From contig OZ023273.1 in assembly GCA_964007475.1 (NCBI GenBank), forward strand, positions 39,433,525-39,497,524: a stretch of DNA of 64,000 nucleotides, given 5' to 3'. The notes under the pieces were generated by a model that saw nothing but the letters and a program-made list of their open reading frames with translations, did not search any database and was not told the DNA's origin. The position numbers and the translations under genes were made by a program. This document shows, one piece after another, positions 1 through 11,885 of this stretch. This stretch comes from Hybos culiciformis. Its lineage: Eukaryota > Arthropoda > Insecta > Diptera > Hybotidae. The first letter of the stretch is position 1. The number at the start of each line of letters is the position of its first letter.

Positions 1-7
1 TAACAAA

Positions 8-94
8 AATTATTTAATTGATACATTTCCGTTTTCTTGGTTGGCATATATAAAAAAGCTTGGATTAGAAAATGGGCAAATCAAAACTTTGAGG
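8..94 (+). CDS. possible 3' part of an exon, gene not identified
   Basis: From the window edge an open frame runs about 30 codons with a less AT-biased composition than its surroundings (it includes the residues DTFPFSWLAYIKKLG) and meets a plausible donor, TTGAG|GTATAA, near position 94. It could be the end of an exon of a gene lying to the left. I do not recognise the family, and without the upstream sequence the frame could be chance. Low confidence. Confidence 0.25.
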
Positions 95-698
95 TATAAA
101 TTCATAAATTTTACGATTTTTTTTTTAAATATATACAGAAGTATGTAAATAAAAATAATATTTTTAAAATTAAAAACTTCTAATTGTTTGTAAAAATATT
201 ATGAATTATATTATTCATTTGAACATTTCTAAATTATACTCATCATCCACTTAAAGAACTGGGGAAGAAATGACAAAACTTGATATTTGTACATGTACCT
301 ACACTTTGGGAAATCACATTATAAAAAAAAAAATTTATTAGCCTTTAATTTAAAAATGGATTTATTTTAGTTTTTTTAATTTTTTTTAATTTTTTATATA
401 TCTTTTATATTCATTAATTTTTTTTTTTGGTAATTTTGAGAAGAAGAACCAATATTACTCTTATTACTTCTCCAAGATAACAAAATCGTATTTAAGATCA
501 ACTTAAAAGAAATTTAACTCTTATAATATCGCTTAAAAATCGTCCAAAAATATTTGTAAGAAAAGTAAAATTGTTACGTTGTCGTTTTCCAACTATTTAG
601 TATTTTAAATTCTTGTACAAATTCAATTACAAAAAAATACTACAAGAAGCTATTTAATTATTATAATAAACAGTCGCACTTGTTATCGAAGTTAACAT

Positions 699-722
699 AG
701 AATGCTTCAAGTTGAAGCATTC
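699..722. repeat. short perfect hairpin
   Basis: AGAATGCTTCAA is followed directly by TTGAAGCATTCT with almost no loop. It lies upstream of the DUF1091 gene. It could be a small palindrome or a cruciform; no terminator-like role is expected in an animal genome. Confidence 0.5.
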
Positions 723-982
723 TCAATAACTTTTTACTACATACAATAATTATGTATTAAGATACAAACTTAAACTACGGATTTTTAAAGCTATGTACTA
801 TGTTTAAAAAAAAAAAAAGTATTTAAATAGTTTTACAAAAAAAATGTAAATCAATAAAATTTACATTTTAATTACACTTTAAGGTTACATAATCTAAAAA
901 ATTTTCACAACAACTGAATCTTGTATTAAAAAAATAGTTTTTATTTTGTTCTGTATCTATACCGTCAAAAAATAAGTCCGTA

Positions 983-2488
983 ATGATAAAAATTCTTGAA
1001 ATTAGTATTATTTGTTTGTTGTAACTTACTAAGTTATTCGATTTGCACGGAAGTAAGTTATATTCGTGTGTCTACATACTGCCCATACTCAATAACGGTC
1101 ATGGGCTTATTATAACTATAAAATAATAACATACAATTTTTTTTTTAAACAGAACGGATTCGAAATAACAAATTTTATTTGCGAGAAATATTATATTTTT
1201 TTTAACACATTGAGATGTGAATTGGTAGCCAAAAGAAATCAACCAAAAACGATTTATGTATATGGTCAACTTAAACTTCCAATTACTAATGTTCAAGTAA
1301 TCGTTGTTTTAAAATTTCTTCATAATATGGTTAGAACCTCTCTAATTTCTATTCTCAAGTGACGAGAGGAAAGTCTGACTTATGGAGGTTGTATTAATAA
1401 AACCTAAAAAAAGAATAAAAAAAGTAGGCATGAGAAAAAATATATTTAAGTTAATTTATTGGAACTTTGTATGAATATTAACTTAAATTGAATAAAAACT
1501 CTGTTTAGGGTGCTTTGGTCAATTTTCTTTTCTCACAATTCTCAAATTTAAAATGTGTGAAACATTTATTTTTATGTATGAATAACCGAATATTGTCTGA
1601 GATATCAAGGTGTCTAACTTACGCAGCGGGATGAGTGAATTATAGAGGCATGTTTTCATAAAACTACAGGAGGAAAATTATAAGTTATAGAGATTTCTTT
1701 TTTGTTAAATGTATGAGTTAGAGAGGTTCTATACCCGTCATTACAATTTTCTATAATTCGAATAAAAATATATTTTCAAAAGACCCATACGCGGTCAAAT
1801 TGTGTTGTACAAACAGTTTGACTGCGTATGGATGTGTTTGACATGTAGACCAACAGTTTGGATAAATTCAAAAATTCTAAATAAATTTTTTCTTCGCAGG
1901 TTCGCATCAAGCTTTTAAAATCATCCAGTGAAACATTGGCATCTACACTACAATTTAAATATAGTGGTTGTAAAGCTTTGGAAGGAAAAAATCTAAACCC
2001 AATTACAAGTATTGTTCGAGACTGGATTGTAACCAATTCCAATCTTAATACATCATGTCCGATAACAGTAAGATCCAATAATTTATAAAGTTTTATTGTT
2101 CAGCAAAATATTTTTTAATTCTCTTAAAATGAATTATTGATTCGTAAGCATATCCAGACCTGAGGTTTAAATAAGGCCCCAGAGCCAGAATTTGAAAATT
2201 AAGATTTTAAGACTTACAATTCAACAATTCAGTGACATTATTTATCTTAATACTGTCAGTTTTCTTCTCAAAAAAATTTATATTAATTCAACAAATTATG
2301 AAATTTAAGGAATATTTTATTTAAATTTACAGGGAGAAATTAAAGTACAAAATTTATCAGTAGATCTAAGCATCATACCAGCTTTTTTACCCAGAGGAAG
2401 ATTTCGAATTCAAGTGGAACATACACAAATAAAACCAACTCCACGACCAGTTTTAAATCTTTTTTTATATGTTATGAACAATAGTTAA
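983..2488 (+). CDS. DUF1091-family secreted protein, four exons, start frameshifted
   Basis: Small secreted protein of the DUF1091 family (insect; related to the MD-2-type lipid-binding fold and including the fly CheB chemosensory proteins). Model: exon 1 983-1052 (donor GAA|GTAAGT), exon 2 1153-1296 (acceptor AAACAG), exon 3 1900-2067 (acceptor TTCGCAG, donor ACA|GTAAGA), exon 4 2333-2488, stop TAA 2486-2488. Exons 2-4 join in phase 0. Family hallmarks are visible: FEITNFICEK and a second Cys in exon 2, YVYGQLKLPITNVQ|VRIKLL across the 2/3 junction, GCKALEGKNLNP and NTSCP in exon 3, VDLSIIPAFLPRGRFRI in exon 4. About 180 residues, the usual family length. Exon 1 encodes a hydrophobic signal peptide (FLKLVLFVCCNLL), but its frame reaches a stop at 987-989 before any ATG. 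The ATG at 983 is one base out of phase across an A-run (988-992). It is either an assembly indel or a recent pseudogene. Specific ligand and tissue unknown. Confidence 0.78.
1334..1729. mobile_element. TA-flanked MITE in DUF1091 intron 2
   Basis: Terminal inverted repeats GAACCTCTCTAA (1334-1345) and TTAGAGAGGTTC (1718-1729) are each flanked by TA. About 396 bp, no coding potential. TA duplications and ends with AACCTCT resemble Tc1/mariner-pogo (Tigger-like) non-autonomous elements. It sits wholly inside intron 2 of the DUF1091 gene, so it leaves the coding sequence intact. Confidence 0.6.
1785..1831. repeat. short inverted repeat (hairpin)
   Basis: CCATACGCGGTCAAATTGT near 1785 pairs with ACAGTTTGACTGCGTATGG ending near 1831, about 17 of 19 positions, with a ~10-nt loop. 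It lies in intron 2 of the DUF1091 gene, about 70 bp before the exon 3 acceptor. It may be a tiny foldback remnant. Confidence 0.5.
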
Positions 2489-3090
2489 AATGATATAATA
2501 TAATAATGTATATAAAAACGAAAGTCCGTTTATGTGTTGACCGTAGGAAATTGTTACAGCTATTGCACTTAAATTTAATTTTACATTCACAACTATTTAA
2601 TATACAAACAATATTAACAGTGTGATAAAATGATATTAAAAAATAAGTATAAGTCTAAATCAAAGTGAAAATTTATGTGAATCTACACAAACATCTTCTA
2701 CTCTCGCAATATAGACATTGTTTGGAGACCAAACTGGCAGGAGCATTCAACGATTGGACGAAGAAAAGAAAAATGTTATGAAATTACATAACATGCGGAT
2801 CGTCCAGCTCATGTTATTGACGCTTTATAAATCTTAACATCCGCCCTTTTTAACCTTAAAAAAATTAAGCATATGGATCAAGTGTTCGTTCCATCGCTGG
2901 TGGAGGCCAACATTTGAATCAAACGTTGTTAGCATTGTGTGCTTTTTTAATTAAATCCTTTTTTTTTAAGATTGAATCCTCATCTTTTTCAATAGATATG
3001 ACAGTTAATGTATTTAAGGCAATGGAGGCGAAGGTTTACGAAACAGAATTTTGGAACATTCGAATTTGAATAAATCTTGTCTTATAATTG
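2489..3090. other. intergenic, nothing recognised
   Basis: AT-rich sequence downstream of the DUF1091 gene. A segment around 2730-2850 has more balanced composition but no open frame of use. It may be an eroded repeat. Confidence 0.4.
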
Positions 3091-4423
3091 AGGGGTATAG
3101 AATCAAAACTCGCTATGTGACCCAAAACTTAAATCGAGATAATGACAAAAAACTATATTAAAGCTTCAAAACTAACTTGGAAACTTGAACTTGTGTTTTT
3201 ACAAATATTTATGATATGAATTTTCATATTCAAAAGGGGTTCACAAATCTTTTTTATTTTTGCAATTTTGTGAGGACAACAATTTTTTTTATGGCGAGTT
3301 TTGCTACGCAATGTCGTATTTAGCAAGTTTTGATTCTTTCCGATGTCAAAATGACTGGTTTTGAAACTTCTTTTTTAAAAATTTGGATGTATATTTTAGA
3401 TTTCTATGTTGAATTGAAACGATATTGCGTTTTTAAACATTTTATAAAATTAACCTAAACGTAAACAAAAATATAAACATAAATTTCTTCAAATCACATA
3501 AAAATAAATAAAAAAAAATTGTTTTACCTATGTATTTCATATAAAAAAAAATTAAAGTGTATCGGAACTGTAATTTGATTCACCACGAAGTATATTGTAC
3601 TTTCTTGAAGGTACGACGAATTGTTTTTCTAATACAATACGTTTGCTTCCAGTAATTTTAAAATGCCAAGATGAGGTTGTTTTGAAGTTTTTCATTGCAG
3701 CTGTTTTCCAATCATAAATTATTGCACTTTCATTTCCGTGTTCAATTACATCACCAAATTCACTTAAAATTTCTTTGTATTCGCTGGGTAATATTATTGT
3801 ATCTAACTTTTTTAATCTCTGTTCAATTCGCCCGAAAAGTCTATCCGACGGTAAATAAGAATGTCCAACAACAGGAAAAAACAACGAAATTTTTTTCACT
3901 TGAGATGGCGCTTTATTATAAAAGTCTTCGATTATTTTTCGACCTTTGCCAGGGAAACATTTTTTAATTTTTTCACAACTGATTCCATGTTATTAATATT
4001 TTTTTAAACCTTTATTAAACTAAGCACTTTAAACTGCTGGGAATTTACTCCCTCCTGAGATGAGATCAACATTGAAATTGAATAAAAACTGCTTCTCATA
4101 AAATAAAAACAAGCTTTTCCCGCGCAAAAATAATAGCTAGTTTTGATATTTTTTACTCAAACAATAAAAAGACAATGTTCCAAGTTCCAGTTTTGTTTCT
4201 AATTAACTATCAATAAATGGTAAGTTTTGATACTAACTGAATAGAATGAATGGCTAGTTTTGAAACTAACTTCACATTTCAAAGGAGATTTACAATGGTT
4301 TCTAATAAGTTTTAAAAAATTCTGGTTGGATATTTGAGTTCAGCGCAGCCGAAATAATAAAAATCATCGCTAACTCATTTTTTGTCAGGGGTATCACATA
4401 GCGAGTTTTGATTCTATACCCCT
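3091..4423. mobile_element. TIR DNA transposon remnant with transposase-like ORF
   Basis: A ~30-bp perfect terminal inverted repeat starts AGGGGTATAGAATC at 3091 and ends GATTCTATACCCCT at 4423, continuing inward through ACTCGCTATGTGA. It encloses one open frame on the - strand (3552-3899). No clear target-site duplication could be seen. Most of the body is non-coding, so this is an internally deleted or decayed copy. Confidence 0.65.
3552..3899 (-). pseudogene. C-terminal fragment of a transposon-encoded protein (PVVGHSYLPSDR motif)
   Basis: The 115-codon frame contains FPVVGHSYLPSDRLFGRIE followed by a SEYKEILSEFG-like segment. From memory this resembles the conserved C-terminal block of multi-copy, transposon-associated proteins of insects and cnidarians annotated DUF7869-like; that assignment is not verified here. 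It lies between the TIRs of the 3091-4423 element and has no start or upstream catalytic region in frame, so it is most likely a truncated transposase-type ORF rather than a host gene. Confidence 0.45.
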
Positions 4424-4517
4424 TATTGTAAGTTCGTCGTATAGTTATTGTTATATTTATTATGAATTTAAACAATATTTCTTATTCACTATATATAAGG
4501 TTAATATAACAAATCGT

Positions 4518-4767
4518 CTGCTGAGAAATGAAACAACGTATGACATTTATACGTCATTATTTGACAATAGCACCATTCGATTCCTCGTACTCGATTTTAT
4601 AAGTACAACTGTTTTGCAATATTCTTAATGTTGATTAAAATGTGTTTTTTAGATGAAAATTGTACGCTACTTGATATTTTTTCATACGTTTTTTTTAATT
4701 TGCAGATCTTTAAATTCAAATTACTCGAAACTATACTTTTCATTATACGTTGTTTCATTTCTGACAG
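4518..4767. mobile_element. 250-bp MITE, copy 1
   Basis: Terminal inverted repeats start CTGCTGAGAAATGAAACAAC (4518) and end GTTGTTTCATTTCTGACAG (4767). A second, inverted copy lies at 34228-34478 with over 90% visible identity. The open frame inside (MLIKMCFLDENC...) occurs in both copies and has no recognisable domain, so I regard it as a chance frame. No target duplication was evident. Confidence 0.75.
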
Positions 4768-4891
4768 GCGAAATTATACACCTAATCTAAATTTGCTTCC
4801 ATTATTTCTGCCAGAAGATAAATTTCGTATTTCCATTTGTTTATATTTAAGCCTAAATCGATGTTATTACGAAGTAAGTGAATATTTTTAA
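4768..4891 (+). pseudogene. relic last exon of a second DUF1091 gene
   Basis: Starting right after the MITE with GGCGAAATT (compare GGAGAAATT at the start of exon 4 of the intact gene), the sequence encodes, after a frame change, LNLLPLFLPEDKFRI. This aligns with SVDLSIIPAFLPRGRFRI of the gene at 983-2488, and then runs to a TAA near 4889-4891. No upstream exons of this copy were found, and the frame differs from the expected phase, so it is a decayed tandem paralogue. Confidence 0.55.
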
Positions 4892-7800
4892 ACTTAGTTT
4901 ATATTTTATAATAAATAACCAAAAAAAAAATTAATTTAGCTAATACAAAAATGCATTCAAGTTCAAATGATAATGACAACGTTAAGAACAATTAAGATTA
5001 CTACCATTCAATATTATAGCGTGCATAAAAAAAAAATTTGTCCAGATTATAGCTATGCAATAAACTTGTTCAAAAAATCATTAAGGCTACTTGCTGTTTA
5101 ATGTCTTAACTGCTTTTATTATGCTTGACAAAATTTGTAATGATATCGTTTTCGAAAAGTAAAAATAAGAATAAAGCAATTAGTAACTCTCAATTCCAGA
5201 ATTACATATTTTTACAAACTACACACAAAAACGTATACTAATACAGTAATTATTTAAGTTAAGTTTTCGTAAAATTGCTATATAAAATATTATTTTCACT
5301 AATTTCTAGGTCAATTGCTTACTAATTACTATTATTAATGCTTTAAGTAAAAAAAAATTTAATATCAAATCAAACTCGAATAAACAATGAGTACAAAAAA
5401 CCAATTCTTTTTAAATTTTTTATTACTTTTTCGAATCAAAATAAATGCAAAATAAAAGAAGCAAATAAACAAAACGCAAAAAAAAAGCTTAATAAACATA
5501 AAGAAATCAACTTCGATCCTACAATTCAATATTATATTCCGGTATAATATACGTTTACGAGGACAGCATACATTTTGTATTTTTTTTTGAATTTATATTA
5601 AACATTGTACGGATACTTTGCTTCAATTAATGGTATTTAAATTTAAATGGTAATTAAATATATTCTCTTTAATTATTTTATTCATAAATTTGAATTTTGT
5701 TTTGTTTTGATTTTCAACTCTGTTTACAAAAACCACGTAAAGTACATGTATTTTTAACGGAATTACTTCAAAGAAAGTTTTTTTATTGCGATTGTGACTA
5801 CTGACTACCTATAAAGTACATCTGATAAGATTGTCATAAAATTTTAATGTATTACTTTAGTATTTTAAAATTTAAATGAAGAAAAACTCTTATAGTTACC
5901 AAAAAGAAATTACAAGGATTTTAGTATTTTACAAAATTTACGCAAAAAGGTGAAGTCTGTAAATTAATTTTTTAACAATTAAAAATGAATTAAAAATGAT
6001 TTTGCAATTATTTTCTTACAACTAAATTATTTTAACTTTTAGAATATAATAAAAACTGAAAAAATTATAAAAAAAAAAAAAACTATTGTTATGTCCAGTT
6101 TTCAACAATAGTTATTAAAATAAAAGAAAAATCTTTTCAACTTTTTTCTTTTACTTTTCCAAAAATTTTATAAAGTAAAATCTAGTTTTTTTTTGTTCTT
6201 ACTTTAGGAGGTACATACTATTCTTTTATTTATTTTACCTTTTTAACTTATTTGCATGAAAATAAGATCTTTTATTTCAGTAACTAAATATTTAAGATAA
6301 AATAAATCCTTTCCGGTTACCGTATATCCTTTTTTTGTTGTAGGTACTGGCATAACATATACACTAACTTTTACGTTGAATTAACACGTCGAGACCAAAA
6401 ATATATGTTTAATATTTATTATTATTCTATTACTGATGTGATTCACTTTCTCATTTTTTTTCTCATTCAGAAATTTTTGGAAAAACTAATTTGAAGGGTG
6501 CTAAATTATAGTTTAGTCTTTTAAAAATATATTATTTAATTCATTTTTGGATTTAAGTAAAGAGTCCTATAAAGCACTTGTTAAGTTATTTTTTTATTTC
6601 TATTTACTGCATTATTGAAATATGAATTAATGGCAAAAAAAAAGACCAAAACAGAAAATTCGTAATTTACTCTAACATCGTATACATATCATTTGAAAAT
6701 AAACGAAAAACATAAATTTGGTTTTTTTGTTATTTCATATTTAAATCTGTAATCATCATCACCAAGGACTCAAAAATCATAAACTTTTAATAATTTAAAG
6801 AATTTCTTTTCATTTATTTAGTTGAATAAAAATGAAAATTTCTATAATTAATGCCCGTTTAATGTTTTGTCAAAACGTTTTGTGGTTGACTGTAAATTTG
6901 TCTTAAATTATTTTCTCATAAAAGTTATATATACTTTTTTGTATATTTTATAGATATATGAATATCCCATGAGAAAATTTACATTGGGATTATGCAAAAT
7001 ACTTAGCTATACATAATATTCTTCATAAAAAATGAACATAAAAGTGATGATTTTAAAAGTCTTAACCACAAAATAGAAGAATAACATGAAAATTAATTCC
7101 AAGAAAAATTTAACTAATTGAGCATATTTCAGCATCATAGACTTTTTATCAGAAAATTACACAAATTTTACAAAAATTTCTTGGTTTTTGTATATGTATT
7201 TATTTATATACTAATTTTCTAGAAACTTGATTAAAGTTTTTCGTACGAATGTTTATTGAAATAATATACTAATACTATTATTGAGAGTAACATGAAAAAA
7301 TTTCCATTTTGAAATTATGCTTGCAAAAAAAACTATTTCTCAAGCTATAATATTGGAATCCGTTGGGCTTATAAATCGTATGAATCTTAAGAACATTTAT
7401 TTATTATAAATATTTCTTTATTGTAAAAATGGGTTTCCTTTTAACGTTCTAAACTCTTTTATTTCTCAAAATATAATAATTTTTATACTGCAATAATAAC
7501 AAACCCATCATGCTTCAATGCGACTAACATTAACTATGATCTGTATGATAACCCTAAATGTTTAGAAAAAAAAATGTTTAAAAATTTCTTAAAATATGTT
7601 AAGCTTTGAAAATTTTTACAGTTTTTTATATTCTAACAGGCCTAAATATATGCAATTCTCTTAAAAATTAAATAGTTCTTTTAAATCACCATTCATTTCA
7701 TACACCCTAGTATTCATTATTATCGTACTGTATATAAAAGTAAAACATCTAACTTTTAGCCATATAAAATATGGTACATATACGAAGTTTTTTTTATAAC

Positions 7801-8139
7801 TTATGTAATTCCATTCGTGGATCAAACTTAACCTTAAAAAAAAATTTCAAAGTATTTATATAGCATTAAAAAAATATTTTATATGTAGGTACTTAAAAAT
7901 TAATTTTCAAAGTGCATATGCATAATAAATTGAATATATATATACTTTTTTGAAATAATATTAAATGTATGTTTTCTTAGCTTTAGTTTAATTTTTGTGA
8001 ATTCTAGGATGCAGTTAATATTTTACTAAATGTTCAAGTTCTTTTAATTATTCAGACTTATATATACAAACACTAATTTAATTATTTTTTTTTTCTGATT
8101 CGCCACTTTTTTTTTTTTTTTGATCAATGCACATGAAAT
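4892..8139. other. AT-rich intergenic DNA
   Basis: About 3.2 kb with many A/T homopolymers and no open frame, splice-consistent exon, or structured repeat that I can support. Confidence 0.5.
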
Positions 8140-9463
8140 AGTAGATTACAATATATGTTAAGAAAATTTGTTATTCTTGCGAGTTGTGTATACACACGAG
8201 TCATGTTTATATCACGAGACCGAAGGTCGAGTGATATAATATTGACGAGTGTCTATGTGTTTGTGTGTATACACAACGAGCTGTATAACAAATTTGATTA
8301 ACATGTATTGTATACTGCTTTAATGTGCATGGGAGAGGGAGTTGAAAACAATACATTTACAATGAAAAAAATAAACAAAAAAGTTCAAAATGAGGCAAGG
8401 AAATAAAATTTAATTAATACGGAAGTAAATTTATTTCTCGAAATGATTTCAAACAGGATGATTTAAGATCAACAGGATGATTTAATTCCTAAAATATTAA
8501 AAAAAAATTAGTAATTTTTCCAAAAAAAATTATTCATTTTCTTTTTTGCAAAAAAAAAAATCGAATAATTTTTTTTTAGAAAAATTACTAATTTTTTTTT
8601 TATTATTTTAGGAACTAATGGTCTTCTTAAATTTTATTTAATTTTATTTTTAATTATTTAAAAAAATCATAATAATTTTAAAATTATTTTTTTTTATAAT
8701 TAAAAATAAAATCAAATAATAATTATATAATTATAATTTATATTTACAATAAATAATATCCTTGTTGCTGCCATTTTCCTCGTTTGTTGATAAAAGAAAA
8801 AAAAATTCTTACTTGACATTTGACAATTGACAGCAAACTTTATAATGACAACAAAGATATTTTCAGGGTTACCATTGTTCTATTTTTATTCATTTTGTTT
8901 TTTTGAATAAAAATAAGTGCAATTTTTGAAGTGTGGTTTAAATTTTTGTACTAAAATCCAACCACACTCGTTTAAAAATTTAGTAGTAGAGGTTCGAAGA
9001 TCCTTTAAAAATAGTAGATTGAAACACATGTTAAGAAAATTCATCGACTGATCGGCTGGCCGCTTTTTAGAAAAAAAAAAATTGCCGCGTATTTTTTTAT
9101 TGGTTCTTTTTTTTTTTTGCTCAGAGGGAAAATATAGATTAGCTCAGAGGGAAAATATAGATTTTTAGCATTATAAACTAAGCTTTGTTTGACATTGATA
9201 TGATGCATGTGAGAGGTATACATTTGCAATTTTTTTTTTTTTTTTTGGTATTTGTCTGTATTGAAATATTGTGAGTGTGAGTGATATTATTTTTGTTTAT
9301 AGTATTACGCAGTTCAAAATGAAGAATGTAAATACAATATAGAGCAATGTAAATACAATTTACATTCCTCTATAATTGCATGAGTATTGATGCATGTAAA
9401 GGACCATTTACCGAGCTAAATTTGCGAATGTAAATACAACTTACCGAAGCCCTGCGCATTAAA
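8140..9463 (+). mobile_element. hairpin-ended repeat, copy A
   Basis: Starts AGTAGATTACAATA and ends GCGCATTAAAA. The first ~177 bp are a long imperfect palindrome centred on CACGAGACC-GAA-GGTCGAGTG; the last ~150 bp carry repeats of GTAAATACAATTTACATT and a GCATG-rich terminus. Nearly identical, in the same orientation, to copy B at 24490-25833. Compared with B, the left hairpin arm lacks ~14 bp and one subterminal repeat is missing. The left-terminus motif TAGTAGATT...CATGTTAAGAAAATT recurs internally at 9012. No ORF. Class unknown. Confidence 0.8.
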
Positions 9464-9596
9464 ATATATTAACAGAGTTTTATATTTTTTTATAATTATT
9501 TTCGGTGGTTTTTACGCTTGAAATGATTCAAGATTGCTGCTTTTTGTTTATTTAAAACTCAAACTTACATTGCTGGAAAATATATTTTTTTAAATA

Positions 9597-10253
9597 AAGC
9601 ACGCTTTAGACCTCTTGCGAAAACGAAAACGAAAAAACGTTTTTTCCCCAATAACTTTTTAAATATAAAAAGTTTTGTCCGGAAATTTTGTCAGTCGGTA
9701 ACAGATAAATTAATTAACAATTTCCATTATTAAAAAAGATATTTTAAATTTTTTAAACATGTTTAATTTTCATTTCGTTTATATTAAAAATATTTCGCGA
9801 CGAAATAGGAACAAACTAAATGAACCATATTTCGTCGGAAGTGTAAATGAACCAATGAAAACGAAAACGAAAAATGTGGTGAATATACCTAGTTATCAAC
9901 TTTTTTCACAACGAAATTTTTTTTTAATGGTTTGAGACATTTGAAAAAAAAATTTACTAACGAAAAATTTGTTGTATTTGAAATTAAAAATAAAATAATA
10001 ATAAAAAAAAATTGATTCTTCCTCAAATTAAATTAAAATAAAATTAATTAAAATTTTGTAATAATTTCTAATTTATAATTATTTAAAAATTTTTTTTTTT
10101 TAATTAACTTTTTTTTCAACAATTGTAAACGTTAAGACGAAAACGAAATCTATATTCAACTCATTTCGTTTTCGCAATTATGTTCGCAGTGAAATAAAAA
10201 TGTTGTTCAACACAATTTCGTTTTCGTTTTTGCAAGAGGTATAAAGCGTGCTT
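9597..10253. mobile_element. TIR element with GAAAAC-rich ends
   Basis: AAGCACGCTTTAGACCTCTT (9597 on) is inverted at the other end as AAGAGGTATAAAGCGTGCTT (to 10253); inside both ends are runs of the hexamer CGAAAA. About 657 bp with no ORF. The target duplication is unclear (TA or TTTAA possible). A non-autonomous DNA transposon is the simplest reading. Confidence 0.55.
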
Positions 10254-11885
10254 AAGTTTGGTAAGAAATTCACAAAAAAATTATTTAAGATTTTACCTAC
10301 AAAATATTTCATTATTCCATCAATGTCACTATATCAACTATTTATATTATAAAGAAAAGAAAAGCAATGTATAATGATTGCATTTAATTATATATGGAAA
10401 TGGAATAAAATTCGTATAAATAAAGTAATAAAGGAAAAAAATTGAATTTAATTTCCCACTTGATGGTAATTAAATTAATGAATTTATATTTTTAATTGAA
10501 AAAGAAAAAAAAATATTTTTTTATTTTATTATAAAATAACCTAATCGAGATAAAAATAAATTCTTAAAAAATTAATATCCTGGAAAATCAAATGTTAATT
10601 TTATCACATGACTGCATTTTCAAGATTATTATTTCTTTAAGTTTTTTTTTTTTGTTTGTAGATATATTTTATGTGAGAACGCATTGAAAGATTATAAAAA
10701 GTTAAAAAAAAAAAAACAAATAAAAATTAAGTCAAGCATGTAAAAAGGTGAAAACATTAAGCACAAATAAGGTGCACAAAAAAAAAAAAACAAAAATAAA
10801 TGAAATTGTATTAAATTTACAGGACGTGATAGGAAAACTAAAAAAAAAAATTCTTACTCTCAATAAAAAGATTTATTTTTTAATTTTCTTATATATCTTA
10901 TATATTTTTTTTTTGCTTAATAAAACTTTTAAATAAATTTTTTCACCTAATATTTTTCTCTATTTTTTTTCGATTAAGTTAATGTCCTTGTGATGATGAT
11001 AACCTCGAAAACTAATTAATTATGCTTTTAGATTTTTTTTTTTTTTTTTTAAATTGCTTCAATCGTAGAACATTGTTTTTGCAAAATATTTTGATTGACC
11101 GCATAGACGCTAAAATACATATACGATATACAATATATAGTATAAAATTATGTCAAATTACATAAATGTGTTAACCAATAAGTGAACCAAAGAATTAAAC
11201 ATTTTTATAAGATTGAATGAACAAATGGTTTTTAATTTTCGATTGACTTAATAATAATGGTTAATTTTTGGCGACAAACGTAATTCCTTAACTCATATAC
11301 ATACAACTTATATTAAAGTTCAAATTTTTGTGTAAATACAAAAAATGTTAATAAATTGTAGCAATAAATTTTCTGAGTATTTTCTTTTATGAATGCTACC
11401 GACCTGATTTATTAAAATCAAAAAGTTCTGACTGCATATTTTTCAAATCAATGTCCTCATAATACAACAAACAGTATTAGCTTTTTTGAAACTATCAAAT
11501 AATAAGCATTGATTTAATAAATACTATACCATAATATTAATCATAAATTTTATTTTAAGCTGTTATATTCAAAGCTGTTGGTAAAACAAAACACATTTTC
11601 TTGAACTCTGATACCCTTACCTGAGCAGTAAGCAAAACGTAAGGAAAGGTAATTTTTTTTGTTTATTTTTTCTACGGATTTTGCAATTCTATATATTAAT
11701 TTTACTTGAACATTAATTTTAATGCTGTGGAGCAGATACCATTTAACACAGGTCTTACTCAGAATTCTATTCAAAACGTTGTTTGCGATTTTTAATTTCA
11801 TATTAATTATAATTTTAACTTGATTAATAATAATATATTTTTAATTTTGAATGGATTAATAATAATAATTGAAGAAAATACTTGA
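10254..11885. other. AT-rich intergenic DNA
   Basis: No supported gene. Short open frames occur at 10748-10936 (Lys/Ile-rich, low complexity) and on the - strand at 11550-11801; neither shows a recognisable domain. Confidence 0.45.

Noticed and set aside
1776..2078. 100-codon - strand frame
   Set aside because: Antisense shadow of exon 3 of the DUF1091 gene on the + strand, whose translation matches the family.
4628..4762. Open frame MLIKMCFLDENC... also present at 34234-34368
   Set aside because: It lies inside both copies of the 250-bp MITE, has no domain, and the duplication is explained by the MITE.
8500..8620. Inverted A/T tracts (TTAGTAATTTTTCC and its inverse)
   Set aside because: A real inverted repeat, but it is an internal part of copies A and B (also near 24850), not a separate element.
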